Part shown: positions 1 to 12,000 of the stretch, in pieces | How positions within the stretch are numbered: position 1 is the stretch's first letter | How the letters are laid out: every line of letters starts with the position of its first letter | Notes under the pieces: model-generated | The model's database searches: none | Seen by the model: only the letters and a program-made list of their open reading frames with translations | What the model was told of the DNA's origin: nothing | Program-made: the position numbers and the translations under genes | Origin: Mercenaria mercenaria | Lineage: Eukaryota > Mollusca > Bivalvia > Venerida > Veneridae | NCBI RefSeq assembly: GCF_021730395.1 | Contig: NC_069367.1 | Coordinates: forward strand, 8,988,501-9,052,500 | Length of the DNA: 64,000 bases | Direction: 5' to 3'

Positions 1-1526
1 CTTACAACAAAATATACATCTATCGCGGACGACTATACGTTAACCAGCGGCATCTATGCTTATGCTCTAATTCGTTATAAATCATTTACATTTATAGATC
101 ATACATCTTAAAAAACAACATAACACAAGATTGAATTAGGCTAGAGGGATCGTTAGCAAAACCGTCGAAAAATAAAGAACAGGAAAATTACCAGCCTCCG
201 CGCAGCCTTATTGCAAAACATTCGTTTATTGTAACGATAAGCGGAAATAACACTGCGTTGAAGGCTGGAAATTTACTATAGGTATGTTAAATTTACATTT
301 AGCATAATAACTATAAATATAAACATAACATGAACTTTACATATGAAGTAAAAAGCAACACACATTTAAATTACACAATATATTTGAATTATACTATCAA
401 TGAGACTGTTTTTATAAACACCAGTTTGCTGTACATTTAATTTCTCATCATATCTTCTAGGACGTAACCGTACAATGCTTTCTCAGACTCGCTCTTCCAT
501 CTTCTGTGTTTTTTAAAAAGTCTATCTGGTATATTGTTAATTGCGCTTACTGTCTTAAACTTTGTGTTCCATATTCGTGTCTCTTAGAATTTCTCTACAT
601 CGAGTATAGGACAAACGATTCGATTTCCGAAATACGTAATCTTTACGTTTCTTTACGGAAAGAAAGTTGTTGGAATATATAACAGTCATCACTTAAAGAA
701 ATATTACCCTTTTTAAAGTACAACTGTAAAATGTTAAAAAGGCAAGTATTATTTTCAGTTTTAGAAATCTTAACTTTTTTTCCTTCATTCGATTGATCTA
801 CTTTGCTTGACTTGATACTCAGTCCTAAATAGCTTTCATTAAACAAAATGTCAGAACTTTTAAGATTTTACAATTCTGAAACTCTTAAAAAGCCAGAAAA
901 TCCTAATGTGACTAAAACCAATGACCTTAAATAGTATAAATGTTCGTAATTTGGAAGATGTCTACTGAACATTTTTAAAATGATATCGGACGTTCCACAA
1001 CGTTTACACGAAAGTAACTATTTTCGAATTGCGTGGATTTTTTTACTTTTTAGATGTATTAGACTTAGAGAAAGAAGAGAGATAGCTGGAGTATTAAGTT
1101 ACTATCAAAATGAAATATAACACTCTGTCAGTCATATTTAGCTAAAACCGGTTGAATGAAATGTTAATTGAAGTGAAAAAGAAGTAATGATGAAACACTG
1201 AAATATGTACTTCCTTATACTACATCGTCCAGAGAAGTATATATATATATAATAAAGATTATCTAACATTTTTCTGCGCAATACGGTACGTACCGCCCGG
1301 TAAACATATTGGACTTACCCAGCTGTTCGTAAAATTTGCATTTCGAACAGGAAGTCGTCCACATTTATCGCCATAAATGATACACCATGCGTAAATTATG
1401 CGATCACATAAATTATATGGACGTGCCCATAACCTACCTGGAACAATTCATCCAGATAGACTGATTAACACACTATCTGGGAGAGAAAAAAAACAAAAAC
1501 AAAACAAAAACAAACAAACAAAGAAA
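1..1526. other. AT-rich intergenic DNA, no gene seen
   Basis: No coding signal with family resemblance was found on either strand; the longest open frame (643-846, minus) is 67 codons and low-complexity. There is a short (TA)n run near 1,240 and an A/C-rich run at 1,490-1,525. Confidence 0.6.
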
Positions 1527-2335
1527 CGATAATTAAACTTTGTCAACAACGTTTACTTGTTCATGCATTGTATTTTTATAAACAACGCTTCGTGAATAAT
1601 TCATGCTCAAAATGTATATTTTTCTTTTTTGCATTGATTTATACGCGCAAGGTGAAGGTTGCATTTCATAAAAAATTCTGAATCTCGTCTATACAATTAC
1701 AACGGGTGCACTGAAGTATGACAGTGAGGAGTACTTTCTATATTAATGTACAATAGGATATATTTTGCTGTAAAGTTGCTTGACATTTGAGCCGCACCAT
1801 GAGAAAACCAACTTAGTGCATTCGCGACCAGCATGGATCCAGACCAGCCGGTCAGGATCCATACTGTTCGCTAACGATTTCCCTATTCGCAATAGGATTT
1901 GAAAGTGAACAGTATGGATCCTGACCAGACTGCGGGGATTTGCAGGCTGGTCTGGATTCATGCTGGTCGCATATGCACTATGTTGGTTTTCTCATGGTGC
2001 AGCTCATTTGTATTTACCAAATTGTCCTGTACATAATTAGGTTTTCAAAATCTTCAGCAATCATTTCCAATTGTAGTACATGCCAACAAGCAATATAATA
2101 GACATATTTATGAATTCCGCCACCTGCTCTCGCTGAGTTAGATATTTCAAAGCACAGAGGAGTTAGACACGGGTTTCAAAGGGACACTATTCATTTTAAC
2201 TATTATACAACATCGAAATAAATCTTGAACAAATACTTCTAGATACATGAATGGCCAAGAATTATAAAATAAACAATATTACATTATAAATGTTATTAAC
2301 ATTAAGACTGACATGTTTTGAATTATCGGTACTTG
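1527..2335. repeat. Third, diverged copy of part of the duplicated segment
   Basis: This stretch aligns collinearly, with many differences, to the DNA upstream of the transporter gene in copy A (about 16,450-17,160) and copy B (about 48,545-49,280). Shared landmarks are the run around 'actttgtcaacaacg', the 'tgcactgaa.t.tgacagtg' block, 'aaattgtc' followed by 'aatcttca', and 'caaatcttg.acaaatac' near the end. It lacks the SINE that A and B share and carries a foldback element at 1,789-2,005 instead. I infer an older duplication or a dispersed low-copy repeat. No transporter exon was found beside it in the window. Confidence 0.55.
1789..2005. mobile_element. Foldback MITE, copy 1
   Basis: The ends are inverted repeats: GAGCCGCACCATGAGAAAAC at the left, and its near complement ending GGTGCAGCTC at the right. 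The inner sequence is also largely self-complementary, with 'accagcatggatccagaccag' facing 'ctggtctggattcatgctggt', so the whole 217 bp can fold back. A possible 6-bp target repeat CATTTG lies on both sides. There is no open frame. It is the same family as the element at 2,643-2,853. Confidence 0.8.
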
Positions 2336-2642
2336 GCAAAAATAACATCATGATTGAAAATGATTCTGGAACCATTTCTAGGCACCAACATCGACTTTTG
2401 GTACTCTTATTTCCAACAATAACCTAAAACAACAGAAATTCTAACGTGATTTCATTGAGCTAAGCGAAACAATTTCAAGCAAAACTGTTGTTGTGGTATT
2501 TATTGTTATAAGACAAGATAAAGTCGTGAAAAGTAATGAACAAGTTTGACAAGTGAGAGGTGACTCATGACCTAATTACAAGCTTACTTTAATAAGGTCT
2601 ACCTTTCAGTTCAATTTTCATTAAACAGGCTCTTCTATATAT

Positions 2643-2853
2643 GAGCCGTGCCATGGGAAAACCAACATAGTGGCTTTTCGACCAGCATGGATCCAGACCA
2701 GACTGCGCATCCGCGTAGTCTGGTCAGGATCCATGCTGTTCGCTAACAGTTTCTCTAATTGCAATAGGCTCTGAAAGCGAACAGGATGCGCAGTCTGGTC
2801 TGGATCCATGCTGGTCGGAAACCCACTATGTTGGTTTTCTCATGGCACGGCTC
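2643..2853. mobile_element. Foldback MITE, copy 2
   Basis: Inverted ends GAGCCGTGCCATGGGAAAAC and ...CATGGCACGGCTC bracket the same self-complementary core as copy 1, with two inward 'gttcgctaac' / 'gaaagcgaac' type blocks. It is non-coding and relies on a transposase elsewhere, if it is mobile at all. Confidence 0.8.
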
Positions 2854-3215
2854 ATATATTGTAGCTTAAACTGTATAAACTAAAACAATAAAAGAACCGA
2901 CTGTTGACTTACTTTCAGTTTCTCTATCCAAGTCCTTTAAGAATTAATAATTAGTATTGTAATATATTGTTACAGTCACATGGCACTACTTAGGGCTGTG
3001 CACAACGTCGGAATTAAGACAAAATGGACCACATACATATATTGAGGATTTATCTAATATACACATATATTGATAATAAAAGTTAATTACCTTTTGTATA
3101 ATACAATAACGCTAAAATAACTCAACCGTGACGTGTCCTTAAAGGATTATTTGAGGACAGACAGAGCGGCCAGCCCGACACTAAGGGAGTGGAGAATGAT
3201 GAACGACGATATAGA

Positions 3216-3530
3216 TGTTCTTTTGTTGTTGTTGGTGTTGTTGTTTCTTTGTTGATTTTTTGTTTGTTTATCAATAACATCGTATTTCAACAGTATTTCA
3301 TTTATGTTAAGGCGGGAAGTTAACCTAACAAGTGTTCCTGGATTTGGCACCAGTACAAACCTGTTCTCTGCAAGTAAATGGCAACTTCCTAACATGAATC
3401 AGAGTTGGAGGACGAATGATTTTAGACAAAATGTCTTTAAACAAATTGTCACAGAGAACATACGACTCGCCCGGGGATACACCTCACGCACCTGCGATAC
3501 GTAGATCGGCGCTTTCCCTACAGAGCATAG
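3216..3530 (-). mobile_element. tRNA-derived SINE (family S1), minus orientation
   Basis: On the minus strand there is a degraded tRNA-like head (about 3,455-3,530), then the family body ('ctctgattca', 'ctgttgaaata', 'ggttaactt') and a tail of AAACAAACA-type repeats at 3,216-3,260. The same family recurs at 17,765, 19,466, 49,727, 50,929, 52,768, 53,354 and 57,957. This copy is one of the more diverged. Confidence 0.75.
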
Positions 3531-4430
3531 TTCTAATGCTAAAGAAATCTTGTTATCAAAGGTAAACTTAAGGTAGTTCTGCACGTTCGAATAAAAAAAT
3601 CTACAATGTACAACTTGATTAAACCATGATTTTTTTCAAATCTTCAAAATACACTTATAAAATTCCGCAAATAAAAAAGATAGGGTCGTGTGCTTGAATT
3701 CTAGTTAGATTGATTTGAAGAATTTGGACCTCACACAAGTTTTCATAATGGGAGTCTATGGAAAAAATACAATTTTCTTAAAGCAGCATGCCTCCAGATT
3801 TGGTTTAAAAAATAACCCTTCTTTCAAATTGAAGTTTTGGTCATATTATGAACATTACAATAAGAATTTTTATTTCTAAAATATTTTCAAAATTCCAAAT
3901 CAAGAAAAAAAAGATGACCGCGTCGGGAATCGAACCCCGGACCGCCGCGGCAATAAAGACATTTTCCCGTTGTCGTAACCAATAGCGCTATAGCTGAAGT
4001 AGTGAATAATGACTTCAAAATATAGATATTTATAATCAAGACAGTTTACCTGGAGTAAAAGCGTGACAAACGCTTTTCGATTTTCATCGTAAAAAGTAGT
4101 AAATACAGCAAATTCTCAAGAGTTTCTGTAACATAAAGTTTGTCAGTAATTAAGTTTTAAAGCCTTCTTAAGAAATAAAGCATTTATTTCAAGATATCTT
4201 TTTTGTTGTCGAACGATCTGGAGGCATGTCGCTTTAACATTTTCGCGAATATACATTTTTCAACAATAGATTTTAATAATACTTTTAATTTTAACAGTCG
4301 TAAATGAACATATGTCCTACGATATAGAGAAATGAAATATATAGGTCCGTGGGCTAGGTTTTTTAAACGTTTGCTCAAGATACAGAGATCTGCATATTTC
4401 ATGCTGATTTTAAGAGGTTATTGGGAATAA
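3531..4430. other. Intergenic, with a tRNA-like B-box remnant
   Basis: No gene was seen. Minus-strand 3,909-3,990 contains 'ggttcgattcccgac', a good RNA polymerase III B box, and an A-box-like 'tagcgctattggttacgac'. The would-be acceptor arms do not pair, so I read it as a SINE or tRNA relic and not a functional tRNA. Confidence 0.5.
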
Positions 4431-4470
4431 TTTAACGTGCCAGGCGTTTTGATATCATAATTTATTAATT

Positions 4471-5169
4471 TAACAGAACAGAACAGAACAGAACAGAACA
4501 TACATTTATTACAATATACAGCTAATTTGATTAACACTGACTTCCTTTCTGAACTAAGCAATTCTATGAATTTATACAAGCTAGGGTTTCTTACAAAATA
4601 ATTAGATATATACTGATTTCTTATAGTATCATAAAAAGAGCAAGTCAATATAAAGTGGTATTCATCTTCGATGTCATTTTTGTTACAGATACAACATTTT
4701 CGTTCACTTCTATCAATATTATTGTGTCTTCCTATTTCTGTAGATAAATTATGTGACGATAATCTGAGTTTAGCCAATGTGTTTCTTAATTTCATACTAT
4801 CTACAATTTTAAGGTATCCAGACCTACTAAATTCTGTCTTAATATGTTTATACAAATTTAACGAAGAGCAAAGACTTACACTAGAGTTCCAATGTGTGAT
4901 ATATATATCTCTTAAACGATTATGTAGCACTGGTATAAATACATTTAAGTTTATAGATTTTGGATACATCCATACCTCGTTAAATCCCGCACTTTGCAGA
5001 CGTGATTTTACTTTGGACAACCAATTTAAAGCATTTGGTTTAGAATCTATCTCTCCAATCTCTGGCTTTTGACAATGTAATCTAGTTTACAATTACTGCT
5101 TTTATTTTGGTACAACTTTATGAAATATTTAATAATTCTTACTTGTCGTGAAATATATAGTGGCTCTAT
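4471..5169 (-). mobile_element. 5'-truncated LINE with reverse-transcriptase C-terminus
   Basis: A minus-strand frame of about 190 codons (5,085 to about 4,500) has the look of the C-terminal tail of a non-LTR retrotransposon polymerase: a zinc-knuckle-like C-x2-C ... H-x3-C pattern ('RKCCICNKNDIEDEYHFILTC') after 'NVFIPVLHNRLRDIY..W'. The 3' end is a (TGTTC)n run (4,475-4,500, minus strand). The normal stop seems lost, because the frame reads on through this tail into flanking DNA to 4,418. The element is flanked by a diverged direct repeat (4,432-4,468 and 5,170-5,206, 'tttaacgtgc.ag.cgtttt'), which I take as a long target-site duplication. The catalytic RT domain is missing (5' truncation). 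Confidence 0.7.
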
Positions 5170-5206
5170 AGTTTAACGTGCAAGACGTTTTGATATCACA
5201 ATTTAT

Positions 5207-5689
5207 CGTTACATAGATAGTTACGTTGCCATTAATTAATAAAATGATTTTCGTTTTCTTATACCGAGTCCAGGCTTTATTTTACCTTTTTCCTGATAAA
5301 TGACGTTACGCCATTACTTCCGGTTTATCAAACGTGCCGAAGTACCTTAAAGCTATATCACATTCAGATTTGCATATGAACTGCAAACAATGATTTAATT
5401 AAACGACTTATCAGTGTTTGTGTTTGGGAATTATTACACAGCTTTTTTTTTATGAAAATTAATCGGGTCATGTTATAATATGTAATAGAACACGAACTAA
5501 TCAGCTTATGTTATGATATATAAAAACGCGAATAAGCAGCATCTTCATATATTTTTGTTCATGCCATAAGGTTGGAAGTTCCGGAAGCCTACATTATTTT
5601 ATTTTTCCTGTAACTCCTTTTGAGTAAAACACTCGGTGACTGTTGTAAAAAATAATAAAAATGATAATACTAATACTAATAACTTCGTT
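5207..5689. other. Intergenic, no gene seen
   Basis: AT-rich sequence with several stop codons in every frame. No repeat family was recognised. Confidence 0.5.
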
Positions 5690-6009
5690 TAAGGAAGAAA
5701 CATATTTGTCTGTAAGCAAGTCTAATATAATAAAGGAGCCTAATTATAACATTATACACTTATTGAAAAAATGTGTTCTAACATGACATCTGAAACATAA
5801 TTCAAAATGTGTTTGTTAATTTTGACTATAGCCCAACTAACGCAGGCTAAATTTATGACTGATAAATAGCATAGCTATAGAACTGCGGATTAGTTAAAAA
5901 GTCATTTAATTTAATTGGCTATAAGCCAGTCTAGCAAATAGTCCTCAAAACTTAAACAAATAATACAAAACAGTAACAACAATAATAAAACTTTATTTAA
6001 GGCATCGCC

Positions 6010-6825
6010 ACAGTCACAACTCAGTATCAGTTCATATTTTCAGGCCGAGTATTTTTCTCTTGAAAATTGCACTAAACTTAAAGTGTCAAATATCATCAAA
6101 TAAGAAAGCATATGATATTAAGTCATATTTGCGATTGTAAAATATTATCATCTCTTTTAGACCGAAAATTTTACCTCATAATATTGAAATTTTATGTGCA
6201 TAGAATCAATACAAAAAATATTACAAACAAATTTAGTTCATTTATAGTACAATATGTATACTGCAAAATCCAATGGATTTTGTCGAAATTGTTCCTGGTT
6301 ATTTGCATTAGACACAAAAGACAAACCTCATGTAAATTTAATTTAAAATGGTTGTTTTTACATGCATTACTGACCACAGTGCTAGTAAACTCTATACAGT
6401 AATCCTATAAACATCTGTTTATATCATGAAAATTATGTTGAAAGATAACACAAATATTGTATAAATATTGGTTTGGATTTTTGTATAATTCAGTACATCG
6501 ATAAAATTCAAAAATAATTTCTGAAGACTTAAAATCTTCACGTCTCTTACTTTTGGCGTAATTATCTTGAAATGTATTGAATAAATATTAGATTGACTGC
6601 AGATAAATTGCAAATTTTGTCATAAAAAACATCGAATAAAGGCATAATACAGGTAGTAAATGCACATTCTTCTACTCATATGTTTCACATAGTATTTAAC
6701 ATAATTTATGACAATGATTAATTGACTTTATAGTTACCACTTAGTCATCGTTATTTTTATGAAATTTGATGTAAAATTTTGAGTCAAGTGGTGCCACTGT
6801 AGGCATGCCTTAACGGATAACTTTG
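6010..6825. other. Segment present in copy A only
   Basis: The flanks 'aactttattta' and 'ttacaacatttatgtac' join almost directly in copy B (about 39,640-39,690). The approximately 0.8 kb between them here is AT-rich, with short frames on both strands that resemble no family known to me. It could be an insertion in A or a deletion in B; no terminal repeats were seen. Confidence 0.6.
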
Positions 6826-7355
6826 CTATATTATATTGATTTTTACAACATTTATGTACAAGTACTCAAAATAAAGTTTCGAAATACCACAAAAAGATGT
6901 TAAATATGCTTATTTCCGTCATTATTTATGCGATTAAAAGTAAACGAGTCATGTATACATTCTATATTTACTGATGTTGGAAATTCATTTGTAATCTTTA
7001 TCATTTTATACATAGTTTGTAATTGTCGATAGTTTTTACGAATTTATCATTTTCTAAATGGCAGAGATCAAAATGTTCATTTGTAAATTATTCGTATTTT
7101 TCTAGACCCTTATGCATTACTTTCAACCATTTTAGTTTATTTTGGAGCAAATATTTTATAAGAGTATTCGCCTACACAGATCAGCATGTTGGCATAGACT
7201 GGTGCAATCCATGCATAGTTACAAAAAAATGAAAACCACAAAATATCAACTCAAGGTAACAAACTTTTACTTGGATATATGGCTGCGGAAGGACGGGCGG
7301 ACAGAATGAAAACGTCCAATCTGCATTGTATGATTCCTTTTCCTTCTTAAAAAAA

Positions 7356-8936
7356 AACAAGAGGGCCATGATGGCCCCATATATCGCTCACCAGAGTTGA
7401 TCTGGCCTACTGACCAAGATTTTTTTTTTACCACACATGAACTAGTTTCGAATTTAACCGAGAGATCCTCAAGACAAACATTCTAACCAAGTTTCATAAA
7501 GATAGAGTCACAACTGTGGCCTATGGAGTGTTCACAAGTTTTTCCTTTGATCTGGCCTACTGATCTACTTTTAGACCCCGCATGACCTACTTTCAAAACT
7601 GACCTAGAGATCATCAAGGCAAACATTCTGACAAAGTTTCATAAATATTGGGTCACAACTGTGACCTTTAGAGTGTTCACAAGCTTTTCCTTTGATCTGG
7701 TCTACTGACATAGTTTTTTACTCCACATGACCCAGTTCCAACTTTAACCTAGCAATTATAACGGCAAACATTCTGACCAAGTTTCATAAAGATTGAGTCA
7801 CAACTGTAGCTTTTAGAGTGTTCACAAGCTTTGCCTATGATTTGACCATGTGACCTAGGTTTTGATTCAACATGACCCAGAGTAAATCTTGACCTAGAGA
7901 TCATCAAGACAAATACTCTGACCAAGTTTCATAAAGAGTGAGTCACAACTGTGGCTTATGGAGTGTTCACAAGCTTTTCCTTTCATCTAGCCTACAGACC
8001 TACTTTAAGACCTTGCATGATCTAGTTTCAAAACTGACCTAGAAATCATCAAGGCAAACATTCTGACAAAGTTTCATAAATATTGGGTCACAACTGTGAC
8101 CTTTAGAGTGTTCACAAGCTTTTCCTTTGATCTAGCCTACTGACCTGGTTTTGACCCCACATGACTCAGTTTCAAATCTGACCTAGAAATCATTAAGACA
8201 AACATTCTGACCCAGTTTAAAAACGACTGAGTGACAACTGTGGCCTCTAAAGTATTCACAAGCTTTTTCTTTGATTTGACCGTGTGACCTAGTTTTTGAC
8301 CCCACATGACCCAGATTCAAACTTGACCCAGAAATCATCAACACATTCTGACCAAGTTTCATAAAGATTGGATCAAATTGTTCACAAGCTTTTCCTTTGA
8401 TCTGGCTTACTGACCTCAACACGACTCAGTTTCAAACCTGACCAAGAGATCATAAGGACTAACATTCTGACGAAGTTTCATAATGATTGAGTCACTAATG
8501 TGGCATTTTGAGTAATCACAAGCTTTTCCTTTGATATAGCCTATTGATCTAGTTTCTGATCCAACTTGACCTAGTTTCAAATTTGACATAGAAATCATCA
8601 AGACAAACATTCTACCAAGTTTCATAAATAGTGGGTCACAAATGTGGCCGGCCTCTAGAGTGTTCACAAGCTTTTCCTTTGATCTGGTCTACTGACCTAG
8701 TTTTTTACTCCACATGACCCAGTTCCAAATTTAACCTAGCGATTATAAAGACAAACATTCTTACCAAGTTTCATAAAGATTTGGACACAAATGTGGTCTA
8801 TAGAGTGTTCACAAGGCAAATGTTGACGGACGCCGCACGACGGACGACGCACTGACGCACGACCAACGCCGACGGACGCCGGACAATGACCGGTCACAAT
8901 AGCTCACCTTGAGCACTTTGTGCTCTGGTGAGCTAG
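7356..8936 (+). mobile_element. Pearl-like / Helentron-type non-autonomous element with tandem core (copy A)
   Basis: The 5' end is AACAAGAG followed by the hairpin GGGCCATgATGGCCC and the inner arm GCTCACC. The core is about nine diverged units of roughly 150 bp ('gaccaagtttcataaagatt ... gtgttcacaagcttttcc'). A GACGGACGCC-rich tract precedes the 3' end, which folds as AGCTCACC...GGTGAGCT. The 5' arm GCTCACC and the terminal GGTGAGC are complementary. This layout (short tandem core, ACGG-type microsatellite, subterminal inverted repeat, 3' hairpin) is that of bivalve pearl elements and Helentron-associated elements. It encodes no protein. Confidence 0.75.
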
Positions 8937-9065
8937 AAAACAACAACAAAAAAGCATGATCTTCCGAATTTCACTTTCGTTTACTTTATAAAGATAAACT
9001 CAGCACAACTTCGCTCTCATCTGTTATCAACATAGTAAAAACACAAACTTTAAGCATTTTAGTCT

Positions 9066-12000
9066 TCATACTCCCACGTACTTTTTCTGTCTTCTATGAA
9101 GATATGGCAAAGACAATGCTAGAAGTGCCCCTACAAAAGACATGGTTCCCAGAAAGTGATACGATGCGATGTAATTTCCTGTAGCGTCTCTGAACGAACC
9201 TGCAAAAGATAAAGAATGTTAAGAAAAATTTGCAAATATCATTGTTTCTACGCAAATGAACATATTGCCATTCGCCATTCTCAAAGATGGTCTGGGTTTC
9301 AGGTTTGCAATGAATATTCATGATGGAGCCCTTATCCAAATTAAACTTAAAGTGGCAATGTACCGCTTCTCAAAATCATTTAGCATAAAGAACATGAAGA
9401 AGAAATTGCGAGAGAAAATGATATTTTTAAAGAAAGAAAAGACAACTTGGTAAACAATTACCAATAACTGGATATGTAGACGCGGCTGCTACACCGTGAC
9501 ACAACACCGTAAACCCGATACAGCTCTTCAATTTGGGTAACGTCAGGTACTCCACGAGAATAACGGGATACATCGATTGGTAGATTTCACAACATAATCC
9601 TGAATAAGAAATTATTGTATTCTTGTAAAATATCTAAATTATGGTATCGTTTAACATCATCGACAGCTTAAATGTGCTGAAAACAGCAATGAAATTCTTT
9701 TTAATTGGTTTGTCTCCAGTTAGCTTTCTCAAAGAAAAAAGCGCACCTTTGCAAAACACGTTCAGATTCCCGGTATATATAACTGTATAAGTGATTTGGT
9801 TCCTTTCAAATATTAATCAGTTCAGACTTTTGTTTGTATTAAATTAAAAAGATAATTGGTAAAGGTAAATTTCTCGAAAGCACACAGCGCCAAAAACACA
9901 GCCCAAGAGCCATGCATTTACATAGTAGGCCCACAACAAAAAGAAACTGTAATGGATAAATATATTTCAGACAAGCTGCTTCAAACATCCAACAAGTACA
10001 TATTAATATAAACTAAATATTGATAAAGGGGAAGGAAATGGTGAGGGGCGAAATGGGGTCGGCGGTGGGGGAGGAATCCGAAGGAGAAAGTTAAACAAGG
10101 GCAAATATACAAAGGAATGCCATGTTCTTTAAAAACAGTCGCACTACAACGTAAACCACAGTAGCGCATACACCTATGTACCAAAGACAAACACACAACG
10201 ACGATCAACTGAATAACATAGAAAATCGAACAAGCAACACATAAGAAAACAGTAGGGTACCGTTATAGTCTCACAAGCTTACAAACGCACCCACAAAAGT
10301 GGTAAAAACAATCAAGTACCGTCTTTGGATTCGGCTGCCAAAATAAAGAGGAGCCACGAAAACTTACTAAAAGTAAAGGGCATAAGATGCAAAAAGTAGC
10401 GTACATGCAAGGGAAAGGGGAGGGCAAAAGGGGAAAGTGGGGCGGAGGAAATACGCTACAATACAAGACAGACAAAACAACCTGTTGAAAACAGGGGCAC
10501 CGCCTTGGAACGGTCAGTAACCTAAATAAAGGAAACTGGGGGTTTAAACGCGTTTAGGGCATGCCAACCTCGCACTTACCTATCTTCAACAAGTTGAACA
10601 ACACAATATAAATAAAATCCCCGCTGAGAAAGGCTCTAACATTAGTGCAAAAGTAACAGATAAATAAAGCAAAACAAAAATTAAAGTAAATTTAAGGTAC
10701 AATTACACCAAGGTACTCAACAACTTGTCTGAAGTCACAGCAACAAGAGCTTAACTTTTAAGGGCACGACTAAGAAAACTGTAAAACAAAAATCAACTCC
10801 CTCCGTCCGTTGTATGTAGGATTTAGGAGAAAAGCATCATGGAGTCCTACACTTTATTAGTCATCGCACCATCAAATAGGAAAGCGTACAATTAACTGTA
10901 GAGGGGTCAATCACTAAACAAGCATTGTGCTTCACGATTTTCGCATCGTATTCTCTTTTGATAAACCTTTTAACCAACGGTACAAAACTTTGATAAAAAT
11001 AACGGTTCTGTTTAATTTTCCGAATTTTATAAACTACATTCCATAGTATTCCGGGTGTGTAAGTCCAAGTTTTAAAAGTGTATTAAGGGGCGTATTGTAT
11101 TTTTCTACGTTCAGACGATCTGTAGTAAAATTTACTAAAAGCTTTCCGTGGCTTATGATAACGGTAACCCTGTTGTAACAATTTCTTGGTGATATGAAGA
11201 TTTCTGTCATTAAAATAATCTATCTTTGAGCAAGCTCTTGCAAAACGAATAAGCTGTGAAATACAGACACTGTATGATGTAGCTCGCGGGACATCTCCAT
11301 CAAGATGGGGAAAGTTGACAATTTCAATATTAAAACCGTCCCTTTTATCATATATTTTCGCTTCTAGATTTTTATTCACAATTCTTCAATTCAGATCCAG
11401 AAATGACGCTTCTAAATCTCAAGTATTAGCCTTGTTTAGCTGTAACTCTTTAGTTCAGACTTTTGTTCGTATTAAATTAAAAAAGATAATAGGTAATGGT
11501 AGATTTCTCGGAAGCACAGAGCACCAAAAAAAAAGCATTGACGAATTAAGTAATCCATGTTTGAAAAACAAAACAGTAGATATCTCAAACAGTGATTTTC
11601 TCTTGAAAAATATCAGTGTTTGTCGTTCAGATATTTATTATTTAACAAATAATCAAGGCCTACGAGTGATTTATCACGGTTCAGAGTTCAGATGCACAGG
11701 AGGTGAACCACGATGCCGTTAGCATCTGAACGATGTACCGTAAAATATTAGATGACAAACCACAAGAAGGCATTGATTGTTTTCATTCTTACATGTTCAA
11801 TGAAATGTTTTGGTAAAATTTATGCTAAATTTAATTTACTCGAGTAGCAATGAACCAGACGTCATGTGGCAATTTCACGTCGTAATTGACGTCATAATGC
11901 TCTCTTACCGGTCCGCGCGTCAACCGTTGTTTTTCGTAGAATATACAAGGCTTGACTTTATTCTTTGTTTAACTAGCAAGCAAATCGAGACATGTAAGAT

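Noticed and set aside
3909-3990. Possible tRNA gene on the minus strand
   Set aside because: The B box is good but the acceptor arms do not pair; more likely a SINE or tRNA relic.
5340-5430. Weak similarity to intron 4 DNA near 12,620
   Set aside because: Only a short run around 'gaactgcaaacaatgatt' matches; too little to call a further duplicate.
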